A stretch of DNA of 11,560 nt from Candidatus Zixiibacteriota bacterium. Lineage in GTDB: Bacteria > Zixibacteria > MSB-5A5 > GN15 > FEB-12. The stretch covers positions 1 to 11,560 of the forward strand of contig JAOZPL010000031.1 in NCBI GenBank assembly GCA_029932795.1. The letters run 5' to 3'. Each line of letters begins with the position of its first letter. Within the stretch, counting starts at the first letter, position 1. This document shows positions 1 to 9,039 of this stretch, one piece after another. The position numbers were made by a program, and so were the translations under genes. Under the pieces are notes generated by a model. The model was not told the DNA's origin. It saw nothing but the letters and a program-made list of their open reading frames with translations, and made no database searches.

Positions 1-481
1 GTACCGCCTCAATCCCAAAGGTAATCGCGTCGCCATCCACGTCAGCCTCATCGGTGCTATCGTGGCAGTTATCGGAGTCATCACTCTTCAACACAGACTA
101 CCTATCGGTCCGATTGTCCTCGGAATATCAGTCATACCTCTGCTAGGTCTGCTCCCTGCAAAACGCTCCCTGAAAAGGGCCGTTCCCGACGTGATCTTTG
201 GCGTGATTGATACCGGCCTGCTCACCATTCCAGCCATCTGGGGTGGCCTCAGCTTCGGCGTTGCCGGAGCCATTGCCGGCGGAGTGATCGGCGATGCTCT
301 CACGGACGGTATTGCCGGTTTCTTCGAGGGAGGCATTGCTAGGTGGCTGCGAAAGAAAGGTATTGACGAATCACGAGACCCCGTTACAACTGCTCTCGGC
401 AAAATGGGTGGATGCCTTCTGGGCAGCGGTCTGGTTCTTACAGTAGCCTTATTTCTCGGTATCCGCGTGTACTACATGTAG
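1..481 (+). CDS. Glycine-rich multi-pass membrane protein, 5' truncated, unknown function
   Basis: The reading frame is open from the window edge (first full codon at base 2) to a TAG at 479-481, giving 159 visible residues. A GTG at 62 could serve as a start. However, the 20 codons before it encode the first half of a hydrophobic stretch (visible residues about 10-29), so the true start is probably outside the window. Hydrophobic segments lie near residues 10-29, 34-52, 66-99 (probably two helices with many Gly and Ala) and 133-156. Between the last two is a basic, polar loop with RWLRKKG around residues 114-120. The composition suggests an inner-membrane protein with tightly packed, glycine-mediated helices. 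I do not recognise the family and assign no function. The gene converges with acn, with only 29 bases between the two stops. Confidence 0.7.
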   Translation, partial: YRLNPKGNRVAIHVSLIGAIVAVIGVITLQHRLPIGPIVLGISVIPLLGLLPAKRSLKRAVPDVIFGVIDTGLLTIPAIWGGLSFGVAGAIAGGVIGDALTDGIAGFFEGGIARWLRKKGIDESRDPVTTALGKMGGCLLGSGLVLTVALFLGIRVYYM

Positions 482-510
482 GCTACCCGGCTGAACGATG
501 GCACCTGATT

Positions 511-3189
<2,679 letters not shown>

Positions 3190-3195
3190 AACCAA

Positions 3196-3201
3196 CCTCC
3201 T
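3196..3201 (-). promoter_or_regulatory. Ribosome binding site of acnA (decides the start)
   Basis: The minus strand reads AGGAGG here, followed by 6 bases and then the ATG ending at 3189. This perfect Shine-Dalgarno sequence favours the 892-residue product over the longer open frame beginning at 3354. That longer frame has no comparable site and would also start upstream of the proposed promoter. Confidence 0.85.
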
Positions 3202-3237
3202 GTGATAAAGCGACAACAACGAGGAAAGTGTGAAATC

Positions 3238-3266
3238 AGTATATACAAATACGTTCACCATTGCAA
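3238..3266 (-). promoter_or_regulatory. Likely sigma-70-type promoter of acnA
   Basis: On the minus strand, TTGCAA (3261-3266, 4 of 6 matches to the -35 consensus) is followed after exactly 17 bases by TATACT (3238-3243, 5 of 6 matches to the -10 consensus). The predicted transcript would start near 3231, giving a leader of roughly 42 bases that includes the AGGAGG site. This is a pattern match only, without experimental support. Confidence 0.6.
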
Positions 3267-3392
3267 GCCCTCCAAGCTGATTTGGTGCATCTCCTTTTTC
3301 ATTGCCTGACCGTAACAATTCCCTACCTTGTAACAGGTTAGCACTACGAGGCATACGACTAAGGGCAGAAGGACCGGAGGTGAATCAACCCC

Positions 3393-4280
3393 GTGTTTGT
3401 GAAGCAAATCACTAAAGATCGACTCCTGGTAGGTACGCCGGCCAAGGTTAACCTGTTCCTGGAGGTGTTGCGTCGGCGCGAAGACGGCTACCATGATATC
3501 AACTCCCTTTTCCAGGCGGTATCGCTGTTTGACCGGCTTGAGTTTTGTCTAGAATCAAGACGGGGTATTCAAATTGAGCTGAAGCAACCGGCTGATATCC
3601 CTCTCGATGACAGTAACCTCATCGCCAGGGCATTTCACTTGATGGAGGCGCAATTCAATCTGAAATCCGGACTTACTGTGCATCTGGAGAAGAACATCCC
3701 CATTGCGGCAGGGCTGGGCGGAGGTTCGGCAGACGCTGCGGCTACGATTCTGGCCTGTAATATCATCTTTGAGCTTGGCCTCAGCTACCCGGACATGAGG
3801 GCTATCTGCTTGGAAGTCGGCTCGGATCTGCCATTTTTCTTCAGCCGGGGCCAGACGGTGGTAACCGGCAGAGGCGAGGGCATCCATGAAACAGAGTATC
3901 CGAGGGATTACTGGCTGCTCCTGGTAACTCCAAGACTGGCAATCTCGACTGCCGAAAGCTACGCACGGCTCAAATTGGGCTTGACAAGTTGCAAATGCCC
4001 TTTTAAGATAAAAGGTTGCAAGAGCATCAACGAGTTCATAGCTGCTTTGCAGTTGAGCGGCAATGACTTTGAAAAAGTCCAGCTTCTGTCCTTTCCGGAA
4101 CTGGCCAGGATAAGAGAGGGGCTTTTTGAATCCGGTGCGCTTTTGGCTCGAATGAGCGGCTCCGGCCCGACAATGTTCGGGATTTACATGGAACCGCCGG
4201 AAAGTGAACAGAATTATCTATTGCGTCAGGGAGATTGGCAGGTGAATGCTGTTCGGCCGATCTCTATGGGTGGTCAGTAG
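3393..4280 (+). CDS. ispE: 4-diphosphocytidyl-2-C-methyl-D-erythritol kinase
   Basis: IspE is the GHMP-family kinase that phosphorylates CDP-ME with ATP in the non-mevalonate (MEP) pathway to isoprenoid precursors. All three family motifs are present: PAKVNLFLEVLRRREDGYHD (residues 16-35, with the catalytic-site Lys18), the glycine-rich ATP loop PIAAGLGGGSADAA (103-116), and ARMSGSGPTMFGIY (252-265). Asp145 in GSDLPFFF is the expected catalytic base. The 295-residue length is normal. The start is a GTG at 3393, since an in-frame TGA at 3381 rules out anything earlier. A second GTG at 3399 is possible. The GGAGG at 3376-3380 is 12 bases before the first GTG, which is rather far. A small cysteine cluster (Cys200, Cys202, Cys209) lies in a variable loop. 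The gene is first in a plus-strand cluster, with spoVG following after 22 bases. Confidence 0.95.
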   Translation: MFVKQITKDRLLVGTPAKVNLFLEVLRRREDGYHDINSLFQAVSLFDRLEFCLESRRGIQIELKQPADIPLDDSNLIARAFHLMEAQFNLKSGLTVHLEKNIPIAAGLGGGSADAAATILACNIIFELGLSYPDMRAICLEVGSDLPFFFSRGQTVVTGRGEGIHETEYPRDYWLLLVTPRLAISTAESYARLKLGLTSCKCPFKIKGCKSINEFIAALQLSGNDFEKVQLLSFPELARIREGLFESGALLARMSGSGPTMFGIYMEPPESEQNYLLRQGDWQVNAVRPISMGGQ

Positions 4281-4290
4281 TATATGTTAC

Positions 4291-4297
4291 GGGGAGG
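4291..4297 (+). promoter_or_regulatory. Ribosome binding site of spoVG (decides the start)
   Basis: GGGGAGG lies 5 bases before the GTG at 4303. It supports that codon over in-frame upstream starts lying inside the end of ispE. Confidence 0.8.
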
Positions 4298-4302
4298 CAG
4301 CT

Positions 4303-4572
4303 GTGGACATCACCGAGATACGGATCAAGCTGCGTGACGAGGAGAAGCTTCGAGGATTCGCAAATGTGACATTTGATGATGCGTTTGTGGTCAGGGGGAT
4401 GAAGATAATCAAAGGAAGTAATGGCTACTTCATTTCTATGCCGAGCCGCAAGCGCCCAAACGGGAAGTATCAGGACGTTGCCCACCCGGTGAGCAAAGAG
4501 ATGCGCGGTACATTGGAAAAAACCGTCCTTGAGGCATACCGGCAAGCTCTCAAGAACCAGAACTCTGAATAA
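4303..4572 (+). CDS. spoVG: SpoVG family RNA-binding regulatory protein
   Basis: The 89-residue product matches SpoVG over its whole length: an N-terminal strand MDITEIRIKL (with GTG read as Met), NVTFDDAFVVRGMKII (21-36), NGYFISMPSRKRPNGKYQDVAHP (40-62), and the closing helix LEKTVLEAYRQAL (71-83). SpoVG was named for Bacillus sporulation but occurs in many non-sporulating bacteria, where it binds RNA or DNA and modulates gene expression. Its presence therefore does not imply sporulation here. The frame is open upstream into ispE as far as 4246, but the GTG at 4303 has a strong ribosome binding site and fits the family N-terminus. It is probably cotranscribed with ispE (22-base gap) and with the tRNA that follows 21 bases later. 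Confidence 0.93.
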   Translation: MDITEIRIKLRDEEKLRGFANVTFDDAFVVRGMKIIKGSNGYFISMPSRKRPNGKYQDVAHPVSKEMRGTLEKTVLEAYRQALKNQNSE

Positions 4573-4593
4573 GGAAGTCAAAAAAAGGCCTAT

Positions 4594-4665
4594 TGGGGCG
4601 TAGTCAAGCGGTAAGACACCAGCCTTTGGAGCTGGCATTCCCAGGTTCGAATCCTGGCGCCCCAG
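4594..4665 (+). tRNA. tRNA-Gln (anticodon UUG)
   Basis: A full cloverleaf can be drawn. The acceptor TGGGGCG (4594-4600) pairs with CGCCCCA (4658-4664), followed by discriminator G4665. The anticodon stem CCAGC/GCTGG (4619-4623 with 4631-4635) encloses the 7-base loop CTTTGGA, placing UUG at 4626-4628. The T arm is CCAGG-TTCGAAT-CCTGG (4641-4657). The U-A first acceptor pair (4594 with 4664) and G discriminator are typical of glutamine tRNAs. The 3' CCA is not encoded. It sits between spoVG and prs on the same strand, 21 bases after the spoVG stop. It is probably released from a polycistronic transcript by RNase processing, or has a promoter inside spoVG that I cannot identify. Confidence 0.97.
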
Positions 4666-4757
4666 ATATAGGGTCGATAGAATTTTCAGCCTGCTTCGCG
4701 ACGGTAACACTACGACCGCCAGACTATTTTTGATTTGAAAGGATAAAAAAGCAAAGA

Positions 4758-5717
4758 ATGATCGTGCGAAACCAAATCAAACTGGTAACGGGAAACTCCA
4801 ATATCGGCCTGGCACAGAAAATAGCTGCCTATATCGGCATCGAACTGACCGACTGCGCAGTTAAGCGCTTTTCAGACGGTGAGGTCTTTGTTCAAATCAA
4901 CGAGAACATTCGAGGTGCTGATCTGTTTATTATCCAGCCAACCAATGCCCCGGCGGAGAACCTGATGGAACTTCTGATGTTGATCGAGGCCTCACGGCGG
5001 GCATCGGCCATGCGCATCACCGCTGTCATGCCGTACTACGGATATGCTCGCCAGGATCGAAAGGACCGTCCACGGGTGCCGATTACCGCCAAGCTGGTGG
5101 CAAATCTTATCACCACCGCCGGCGCCGACCGGATAATAACCATGGATTTACACGCCAGCCAGATTCAAGGCTTCTTTGATCTCCCCCACGATCACCTTTA
5201 CTCAGCGCCGATTTTCAACGAGCATTTCATAAAGAAACAGCTTGAAAACCTGGTCGTCGTATCTCCGGACGTGGGTTCTCTGAAACTTGCCCGTACAACC
5301 GCCTCCTCACTGCACGCCGACCTGGCCATTGTTGATAAGCGCCGGCCGAAAGCGAACCTTTCCGAGGTGATGAACCTCATCGGCGACGTCGAAGGTAAGA
5401 ATATTCTTATCCGTGACGACATGATTGACACCGGCGGTTCTATGTGCCAGGCGGCTGAATACCTGAAAGAACGCGGCGCCCTCAGAATCAACGGCGCCTG
5501 CACCCACGGTGTCCTCTCCGGCAACGCCATCGAAAGAATCCAGAACTCGCCGATTCAGAGAATGGTAATATCTGACTCGATCGACCAGTCCAAACGGGAA
5601 CTTCCGGACAAGTTTGAAATCCTCTCGTGCGCCAACCTGATAGGTGAGGCCATCAAGAGGATTTATGACGAAGAATCCGTTTCCTCACTGTTCGAGGAAA
5701 AGACCCACGACAACTGA
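4758..5717 (+). CDS. prs: Ribose-phosphate pyrophosphokinase (PRPP synthetase)
   Basis: Prs makes 5-phosphoribosyl-1-pyrophosphate from ribose 5-phosphate and ATP, the precursor for purines, pyrimidines, NAD, histidine and tryptophan. The 319-residue protein has the standard bacterial class I layout: FSDGEVFVQINENIRG (38-53), the ATP-site segment YYGYARQDRKDRPR (93-106), MDLHASQIQGFFD (129-141, with the metal-binding His132), VVSPDVGS (167-174), the catalytic flexible loop with KRRPKA (194-199), and the PRPP loop DDMIDTGGS (220-228). A purine-rich AAGGA around 4739-4743 precedes the ATG by 14 bases, longer than ideal. A GTG two codons in is an alternative start but lies even further from that site. 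It lies 92 bases after tRNA-Gln, and rplY follows after 42 bases. Confidence 0.97.
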   Translation: MIVRNQIKLVTGNSNIGLAQKIAAYIGIELTDCAVKRFSDGEVFVQINENIRGADLFIIQPTNAPAENLMELLMLIEASRRASAMRITAVMPYYGYARQDRKDRPRVPITAKLVANLITTAGADRIITMDLHASQIQGFFDLPHDHLYSAPIFNEHFIKKQLENLVVVSPDVGSLKLARTTASSLHADLAIVDKRRPKANLSEVMNLIGDVEGKNILIRDDMIDTGGSMCQAAEYLKERGALRINGACTHGVLSGNAIERIQNSPIQRMVISDSIDQSKRELPDKFEILSCANLIGEAIKRIYDEESVSSLFEEKTHDN

Positions 5718-5759
5718 ACACAAACCCAGTGACTATTTCTTGGAGGATATGACACAGCC

Positions 5760-6455
5760 ATGAAAGAGACTACGATAACCGCTAAGATGCGTCCCGATAG
5801 ACGCAAAGGCCCCGCCCGCAGAACGCGACAAGAAGGGTATATACCCGGAGTGGTGTACGGCCCGGAAACCCAACCGTTCGGTGTAGCCATCGAGCAGCGG
5901 GAGTTTCACGCCGCCATGAAAGCGGTTGAGGGAACTTCCATTATCAATCTTGACGTGGAAGGCCAGAAGACCAAAGTCGTAATCCGGGAGATTCAACGTG
6001 ATCCCATCACCAGCAACGTGATTCATCTCGATTTCCATGCTATCTCGATGAACAAACCGATTAATGTATCCGTACCGATCCGTTTCATCGGCACGCCGGT
6101 AGGCGTGAAAACCGATGGTGGTATCATGCAGGTAACCATGCGCGAACTCGCTGTCTCCTGCTTACCCGCTGATATTCCGGAGCATGTTGAGGTAGACGTT
6201 ACTGATCTGCATATCGGGGACTCCGTTCATGTGCAGGACCTCTCAATTCCCGGCACGCGGATTGTCTCCGAACCGCAAAGAACAGTGGTTGTTATCGCAG
6301 CTCCGACAGTTATGAAGGTTGAAGTCACAGCAGAAGAAGAAGAAGCTGAAGCCGCCGAAGCTGCAGCAGCCGAAGAAGAAGCTCTTGCCGAAAGTGAAGC
6401 CGCTCAGTCTGAAGAGGAAGCTCCCAAAGAAAAGGAAAAGGAAAAAGAAATGTAG
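5760..6455 (+). CDS. rplY: Ribosomal protein L25 (Ctc/TL5 family) with acidic C-terminal tail
   Basis: L25/Ctc binds 5S rRNA in the large ribosomal subunit. Residues 1-93 form the L25 domain, with RPDRRKGPARRTRQEGYIPGVVYG (11-34) and REIQRDP..NVIHLDFHAI (76-95). Residues about 96-185 form the TL5-type beta domain (INVSVPIRFIGTPVGVKTDGG, ELAVSCLPADIPEHVEVDV). The protein ends in a low-complexity tail (about 188-231) of Glu and Ala, closing with repeated Lys-Glu pairs. The total of 231 residues is long because of this tail. The ATG at 5760 fits the family N-terminus. The GGAGG at 5742-5746 is 13 bases away, and a four-codon frame lies between them (see findings). It is the last gene of the cluster, followed by a terminator 30 bases later. 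The pth gene that often comes next is not here. Confidence 0.95.
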   Translation: MKETTITAKMRPDRRKGPARRTRQEGYIPGVVYGPETQPFGVAIEQREFHAAMKAVEGTSIINLDVEGQKTKVVIREIQRDPITSNVIHLDFHAISMNKPINVSVPIRFIGTPVGVKTDGGIMQVTMRELAVSCLPADIPEHVEVDVTDLHIGDSVHVQDLSIPGTRIVSEPQRTVVVIAAPTVMKVEVTAEEEEAEAAEAAAAEEEALAESEAAQSEEEAPKEKEKEKEM

Positions 6456-6485
6456 GCTGGTGTTTGCCTGCTTAGGGAATATACA

Positions 6486-6511
6486 GCCGCCCGTTACCGG
6501 GCGGCTTTTCT
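6486..6511 (+). terminator. Rho-independent terminator of the ispE-rplY cluster
   Basis: A perfect 8-bp GC-rich stem, GCCGCCCG (6486-6493) with CGGGCGGC (6498-6505), encloses a TTAC loop and is followed by TTTTCT. It lies 30 bases past the rplY stop and ends the plus-strand unit before the convergent priA gene. The opposite strand lacks a U-tract after the stem, so it is unlikely to terminate priA transcripts. Confidence 0.9.
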
Positions 6512-6588
6512 TTGGGCCGCTAACAAGGTATGGAAATACACGACTCGGTGAATGTCGATCAACGTTGCCCGTTCCCTGATGGAAACGG

Positions 6589-8982
6589 CTACATCATGTC
6601 ATCCGGATCAACATCGACTACCACCTTTACGGTCGAGGGTATTCCAAAGCGCGCCTCTTCGGCATCCCACGCCGTCAACATCCGAACGAATCTGACTGTC
6701 TGTCTCGTCTTGACCAGTAGGTGCCGCCGATACTGTCGTCGCAGGAAATAGAGAGGGCATGGAGCCGGACCAAGCAGCTTCACCGACAACCCGACCTGTT
6801 TCGCCTTCTCTTCGAGTTTGTCACAGAACAGAAGCGCTGCCTGTTCAACGTCTTTTTCGTTGGCGCCTGACAGCGTGAAGTTCACCAGCCGACAAAAGGG
6901 CGGGTAAAAACCGCCCCGGCGTAACTCAATCTCCCGCTCGAAAAAGGATACGTAGTCCTGAGCGGCAGCGGCTGCAATCACTTCCGAATCAGGATAATAC
7001 GTTTGAACCAGAACCTCCCCTCCCCTGTGCAAACGACCTGATCGACCGGCTACCTGCAGGAGCCTTGCAAACGTCTTTTCCGAGGCCCGGAAATCGGGCA
7101 GGTCCAAACCGTGATCGGCCGACAGCACGCCCACCAGCGAGACGCCGGGCAGGTCAAGTCCCTTGGTAACCATCTGCGTCCCCAATAGCAGATCATAGCG
7201 GCCGGAAGCAAAATCAGCCAGAATACGGTGTGCGTTCTTGCGTCCGGAAGCGGTGTCGGAATCAAAGCGGATTGCCGAGGCTTCACCGAACAGACGGGGA
7301 ATCCCTTCCTCAACCTTCTGGGTTCCGACGCCGGGGTAGAGGAAACGGTTGCCCCTGCAGTTCTCGCACTGCACGTAGTCAAAACGCAAAAAACCACAAT
7401 AATGACAGGACAGCTTACGGCCCACTTTGTGATAAGTCAGACTCACCTGACAACGGGGACACTTGGGCAGGTGCCCGCATTCTGCACACTTGAGTTGTGG
7501 CGAATACCCCCGCCGATTCAGGTACAGGATTACCTGTTCCCCTTTCTGCAGGCGGTCATCAATCGCCTTCTTCAGAGGATAGGAGAAGTGTGGCAAATCA
7601 CCTCTAATCTGATTTCGGCGCATGTCAACTACTTCCACTTCCGGCAGTGTGGCTGCGCCGGGTCGTCCGGTCAGAGTCAACAACCGGTATTTTCCCGTCC
7701 TCGCACTGTGGTACGATTCCATCGACGGCGACGCCGACCCCAGCACTACCGGTACATCGTTCAGCTTGGCGCGCATTACAGCGGCATCCCGACCATGAAA
7801 TCTGGGGACAGGTTCATCCTGTTTGTAGGAGCCGTCATGCTCCTCGTCAACGATTATCAACCCCAGGTTCTCAAGGGGTGCGAAAACCGCAGACCTCGGC
7901 CCGACAACAACACGGTACCGTCCCTGACGGATTCCACGCCAGCTCTCCAGTCGCTCCCGTTCCGTCATGGCTGAATGGATGATTGTCACCTCAGAACCAA
8001 AAAAACCTCGAAAATAGGCAAGGAGAGCACCGCTCAGTGATATTTCCGGCGTCAGCACAAGAACAGTCCGGCCACACGTCAATACTTCCCGAGCCACGTG
8101 GCAATACACCAGAGTCTTCCCCGAGCCTGTGACACCATGAAGGAGAAAAGGTTGAAAACCGCCGTCAAGGCAACCAACGACAGTCCGCACCACAGACTGC
8201 TGCTCTTCATTCAGCTTCAACCCGGCAACACCGTTCCTTGGAGCGATGAAATCCAGGATGCGGTCCTGCCGGGTATGATAGACAGGGACCAGAAGATCGT
8301 GCCTCGCAGCGATCCGGATATGGTAATCACTCCAACCAGAGGCTCGCAGTTCCGTTCTGGTTTTTGTCCCCTCAAACAGCTTCGGCCTGAATCGTCGACG
8401 GCTAAAGAAACCAGACCAGGACTCAGTATTGACAGCCCGGTAGCCTGCCACTGGCTGCGAGACCACCGCCACGGGAGAACCGTATTCCTCGATTATGACG
8501 GACTGCCTGACAAGCTTCGCGAGAAGATGCGGCGTTGATGCTCGGATTCTCCGAATTACCTCACGGCTGAGTGGTTTTCCAGGCCTGACCAACGGGAGAA
8601 CCGAGTCCGGAAGACCATCCGGCATCTCGGAGCTCCACCTGTATTGAACTGCTCGCTGTGACCTGAACGCAGCCGGTAAAGCCGCAGCGAAGCAGTCAGC
8701 CGGATTGGCAAAGTAGTAATCAGCCATCCAGCAGCACAACCTGAAGAGATCAGGCGGGAAAAGGCTCATTTCGTCGAGAACCTTTAAGACCGCTTTGGTC
8801 TCGATCCCGGCCGGCTTCTCTGCTTTACCCAGACAGAAACCGACCTTTCTGGAACGACCAAACGGCACCAGCAGACGCTGGCCCGGATGAACTTCTCCGA
8901 TTACATCCGAGACGTGATAGGTAAAGGTTCTTCGAAGCGGGCCGGCAATTGCTACCTTGATAAACGTCTGTTTGATCGTCAT
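6589..8982 (-). CDS. priA: Primosomal replication restart helicase PriA
   Basis: PriA is a 3'-5' superfamily 2 DNA helicase that reloads the replisome at collapsed forks. The N-terminal 3'BD domain is in residues 1-105 (IKVAIAGPLRRTFTYHV; RLLVPFGRSRKVGFC). A winged-helix region follows, up to about residue 240. The helicase core carries the Walker A motif GVTGSGKT (283-290), the DEEH box (379-382), VLGSASPS (413-420) and, in the second lobe, GTQMVTKGLDLPGV (601-614) and QVAGRSGR (643-650). Eight cysteines in four pairs (499/502, 508/511, 526/529, 539/542) form the two zinc sites typical of PriA. At 797 residues it is somewhat longer than the 732-residue E. coli protein. The ATG ending at 8982 fits the family start, and no earlier in-frame start is seen. 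No Shine-Dalgarno sequence precedes it, and a terminator stem of the upstream gene ends 15 bases before it. Confidence 0.96.
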   Translation of the reverse strand: MTIKQTFIKVAIAGPLRRTFTYHVSDVIGEVHPGQRLLVPFGRSRKVGFCLGKAEKPAGIETKAVLKVLDEMSLFPPDLFRLCCWMADYYFANPADCFAAALPAAFRSQRAVQYRWSSEMPDGLPDSVLPLVRPGKPLSREVIRRIRASTPHLLAKLVRQSVIIEEYGSPVAVVSQPVAGYRAVNTESWSGFFSRRRFRPKLFEGTKTRTELRASGWSDYHIRIAARHDLLVPVYHTRQDRILDFIAPRNGVAGLKLNEEQQSVVRTVVGCLDGGFQPFLLHGVTGSGKTLVYCHVAREVLTCGRTVLVLTPEISLSGALLAYFRGFFGSEVTIIHSAMTERERLESWRGIRQGRYRVVVGPRSAVFAPLENLGLIIVDEEHDGSYKQDEPVPRFHGRDAAVMRAKLNDVPVVLGSASPSMESYHSARTGKYRLLTLTGRPGAATLPEVEVVDMRRNQIRGDLPHFSYPLKKAIDDRLQKGEQVILYLNRRGYSPQLKCAECGHLPKCPRCQVSLTYHKVGRKLSCHYCGFLRFDYVQCENCRGNRFLYPGVGTQKVEEGIPRLFGEASAIRFDSDTASGRKNAHRILADFASGRYDLLLGTQMVTKGLDLPGVSLVGVLSADHGLDLPDFRASEKTFARLLQVAGRSGRLHRGGEVLVQTYYPDSEVIAAAAAQDYVSFFEREIELRRGGFYPPFCRLVNFTLSGANEKDVEQAALLFCDKLEEKAKQVGLSVKLLGPAPCPLYFLRRQYRRHLLVKTRQTVRFVRMLTAWDAEEARFGIPSTVKVVVDVDPDDMM

Positions 8983-8991
8983 GCGGACACA

Positions 8992-9021
8992 GGAAAAAAG
9001 GCTGACCCCAAGGTCAGCCTT
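8992..9021 (-). terminator. Rho-independent terminator after the TPR-repeat gene
   Basis: On the minus strand, AAGGCTGACC and GGTCAGCCTT (9012-9021 and 8998-9007) form a perfect 10-bp stem around a TTGG loop. An uninterrupted run of U residues (the A-run at 8994-8999 on the plus strand) includes and follows the stem base. It starts 19 bases after the stop of the TPR gene (9040), so it would end that transcript. It also occupies the immediate leader of priA. Confidence 0.9.
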
Positions 9022-9039
9022 GCCTGCAAGTAGATTTCG

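Larger units (their letters stand above)
3190..3392. other. Divergent intergenic region between acnA and ispE
   Basis: This 203-base gap holds the acnA ribosome binding site and promoter on the minus strand and the ispE ribosome binding site (GGAGG, 3376-3380) on the plus strand. An imperfect 17-base dyad at 3324-3340 (TACCTTGTAACAGGTTA) and a repeated GTAACA (3312-3317 and 3330-3335) lie between them. I could not assign a convincing -35/-10 pair for ispE. Confidence 0.6.

Noticed and set aside
3190..3354. A 55-codon N-terminal extension of acnA
   Set aside because: It has no good ribosome binding site and spans the proposed promoter. The ATG at 3189 has a perfect AGGAGG and matches the family N-terminus.
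3302..3358. ispE promoter candidates (TTGCCT or TTGTAA as -35)
   Set aside because: The matching -10 hexamers at 16-18 bases score only 3 of 6, so no candidate is convincing.
4246..4302. A longer spoVG starting inside ispE
   Set aside because: The extra residues have no SpoVG similarity and overlap the end of ispE. The GTG at 4303 has a strong ribosome binding site.
4678..4683. TAGAAT as a -10 element for prs
   Set aside because: It matches 5 of 6 positions, but no -35-like sequence lies at the right distance within the tRNA 3' end.
4264..4710. A 148-codon minus-strand frame across spoVG and tRNA-Gln
   Set aside because: It is antisense to a clear SpoVG gene and a complete tRNA, with no ribosome binding site or protein resemblance.
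4700..4732. A possible attenuator hairpin (CGGT...ACCG then a T-run) before prs
   Set aside because: The stem is only 4 bp with a 9-base loop, and the T-run is about 8 bases away, so it is too weak to be a terminator.
6319..6579. A lysine-rich plus-strand frame at the end of rplY
   Set aside because: It is the shifted frame of the repetitive Glu/Ala tail and runs through the terminator.
7228..7974. A 248-codon plus-strand frame inside priA
   Set aside because: It is antisense to the conserved helicase core of PriA. The predicted product is low in recognisable structure and reads as a mirror of the coding strand.
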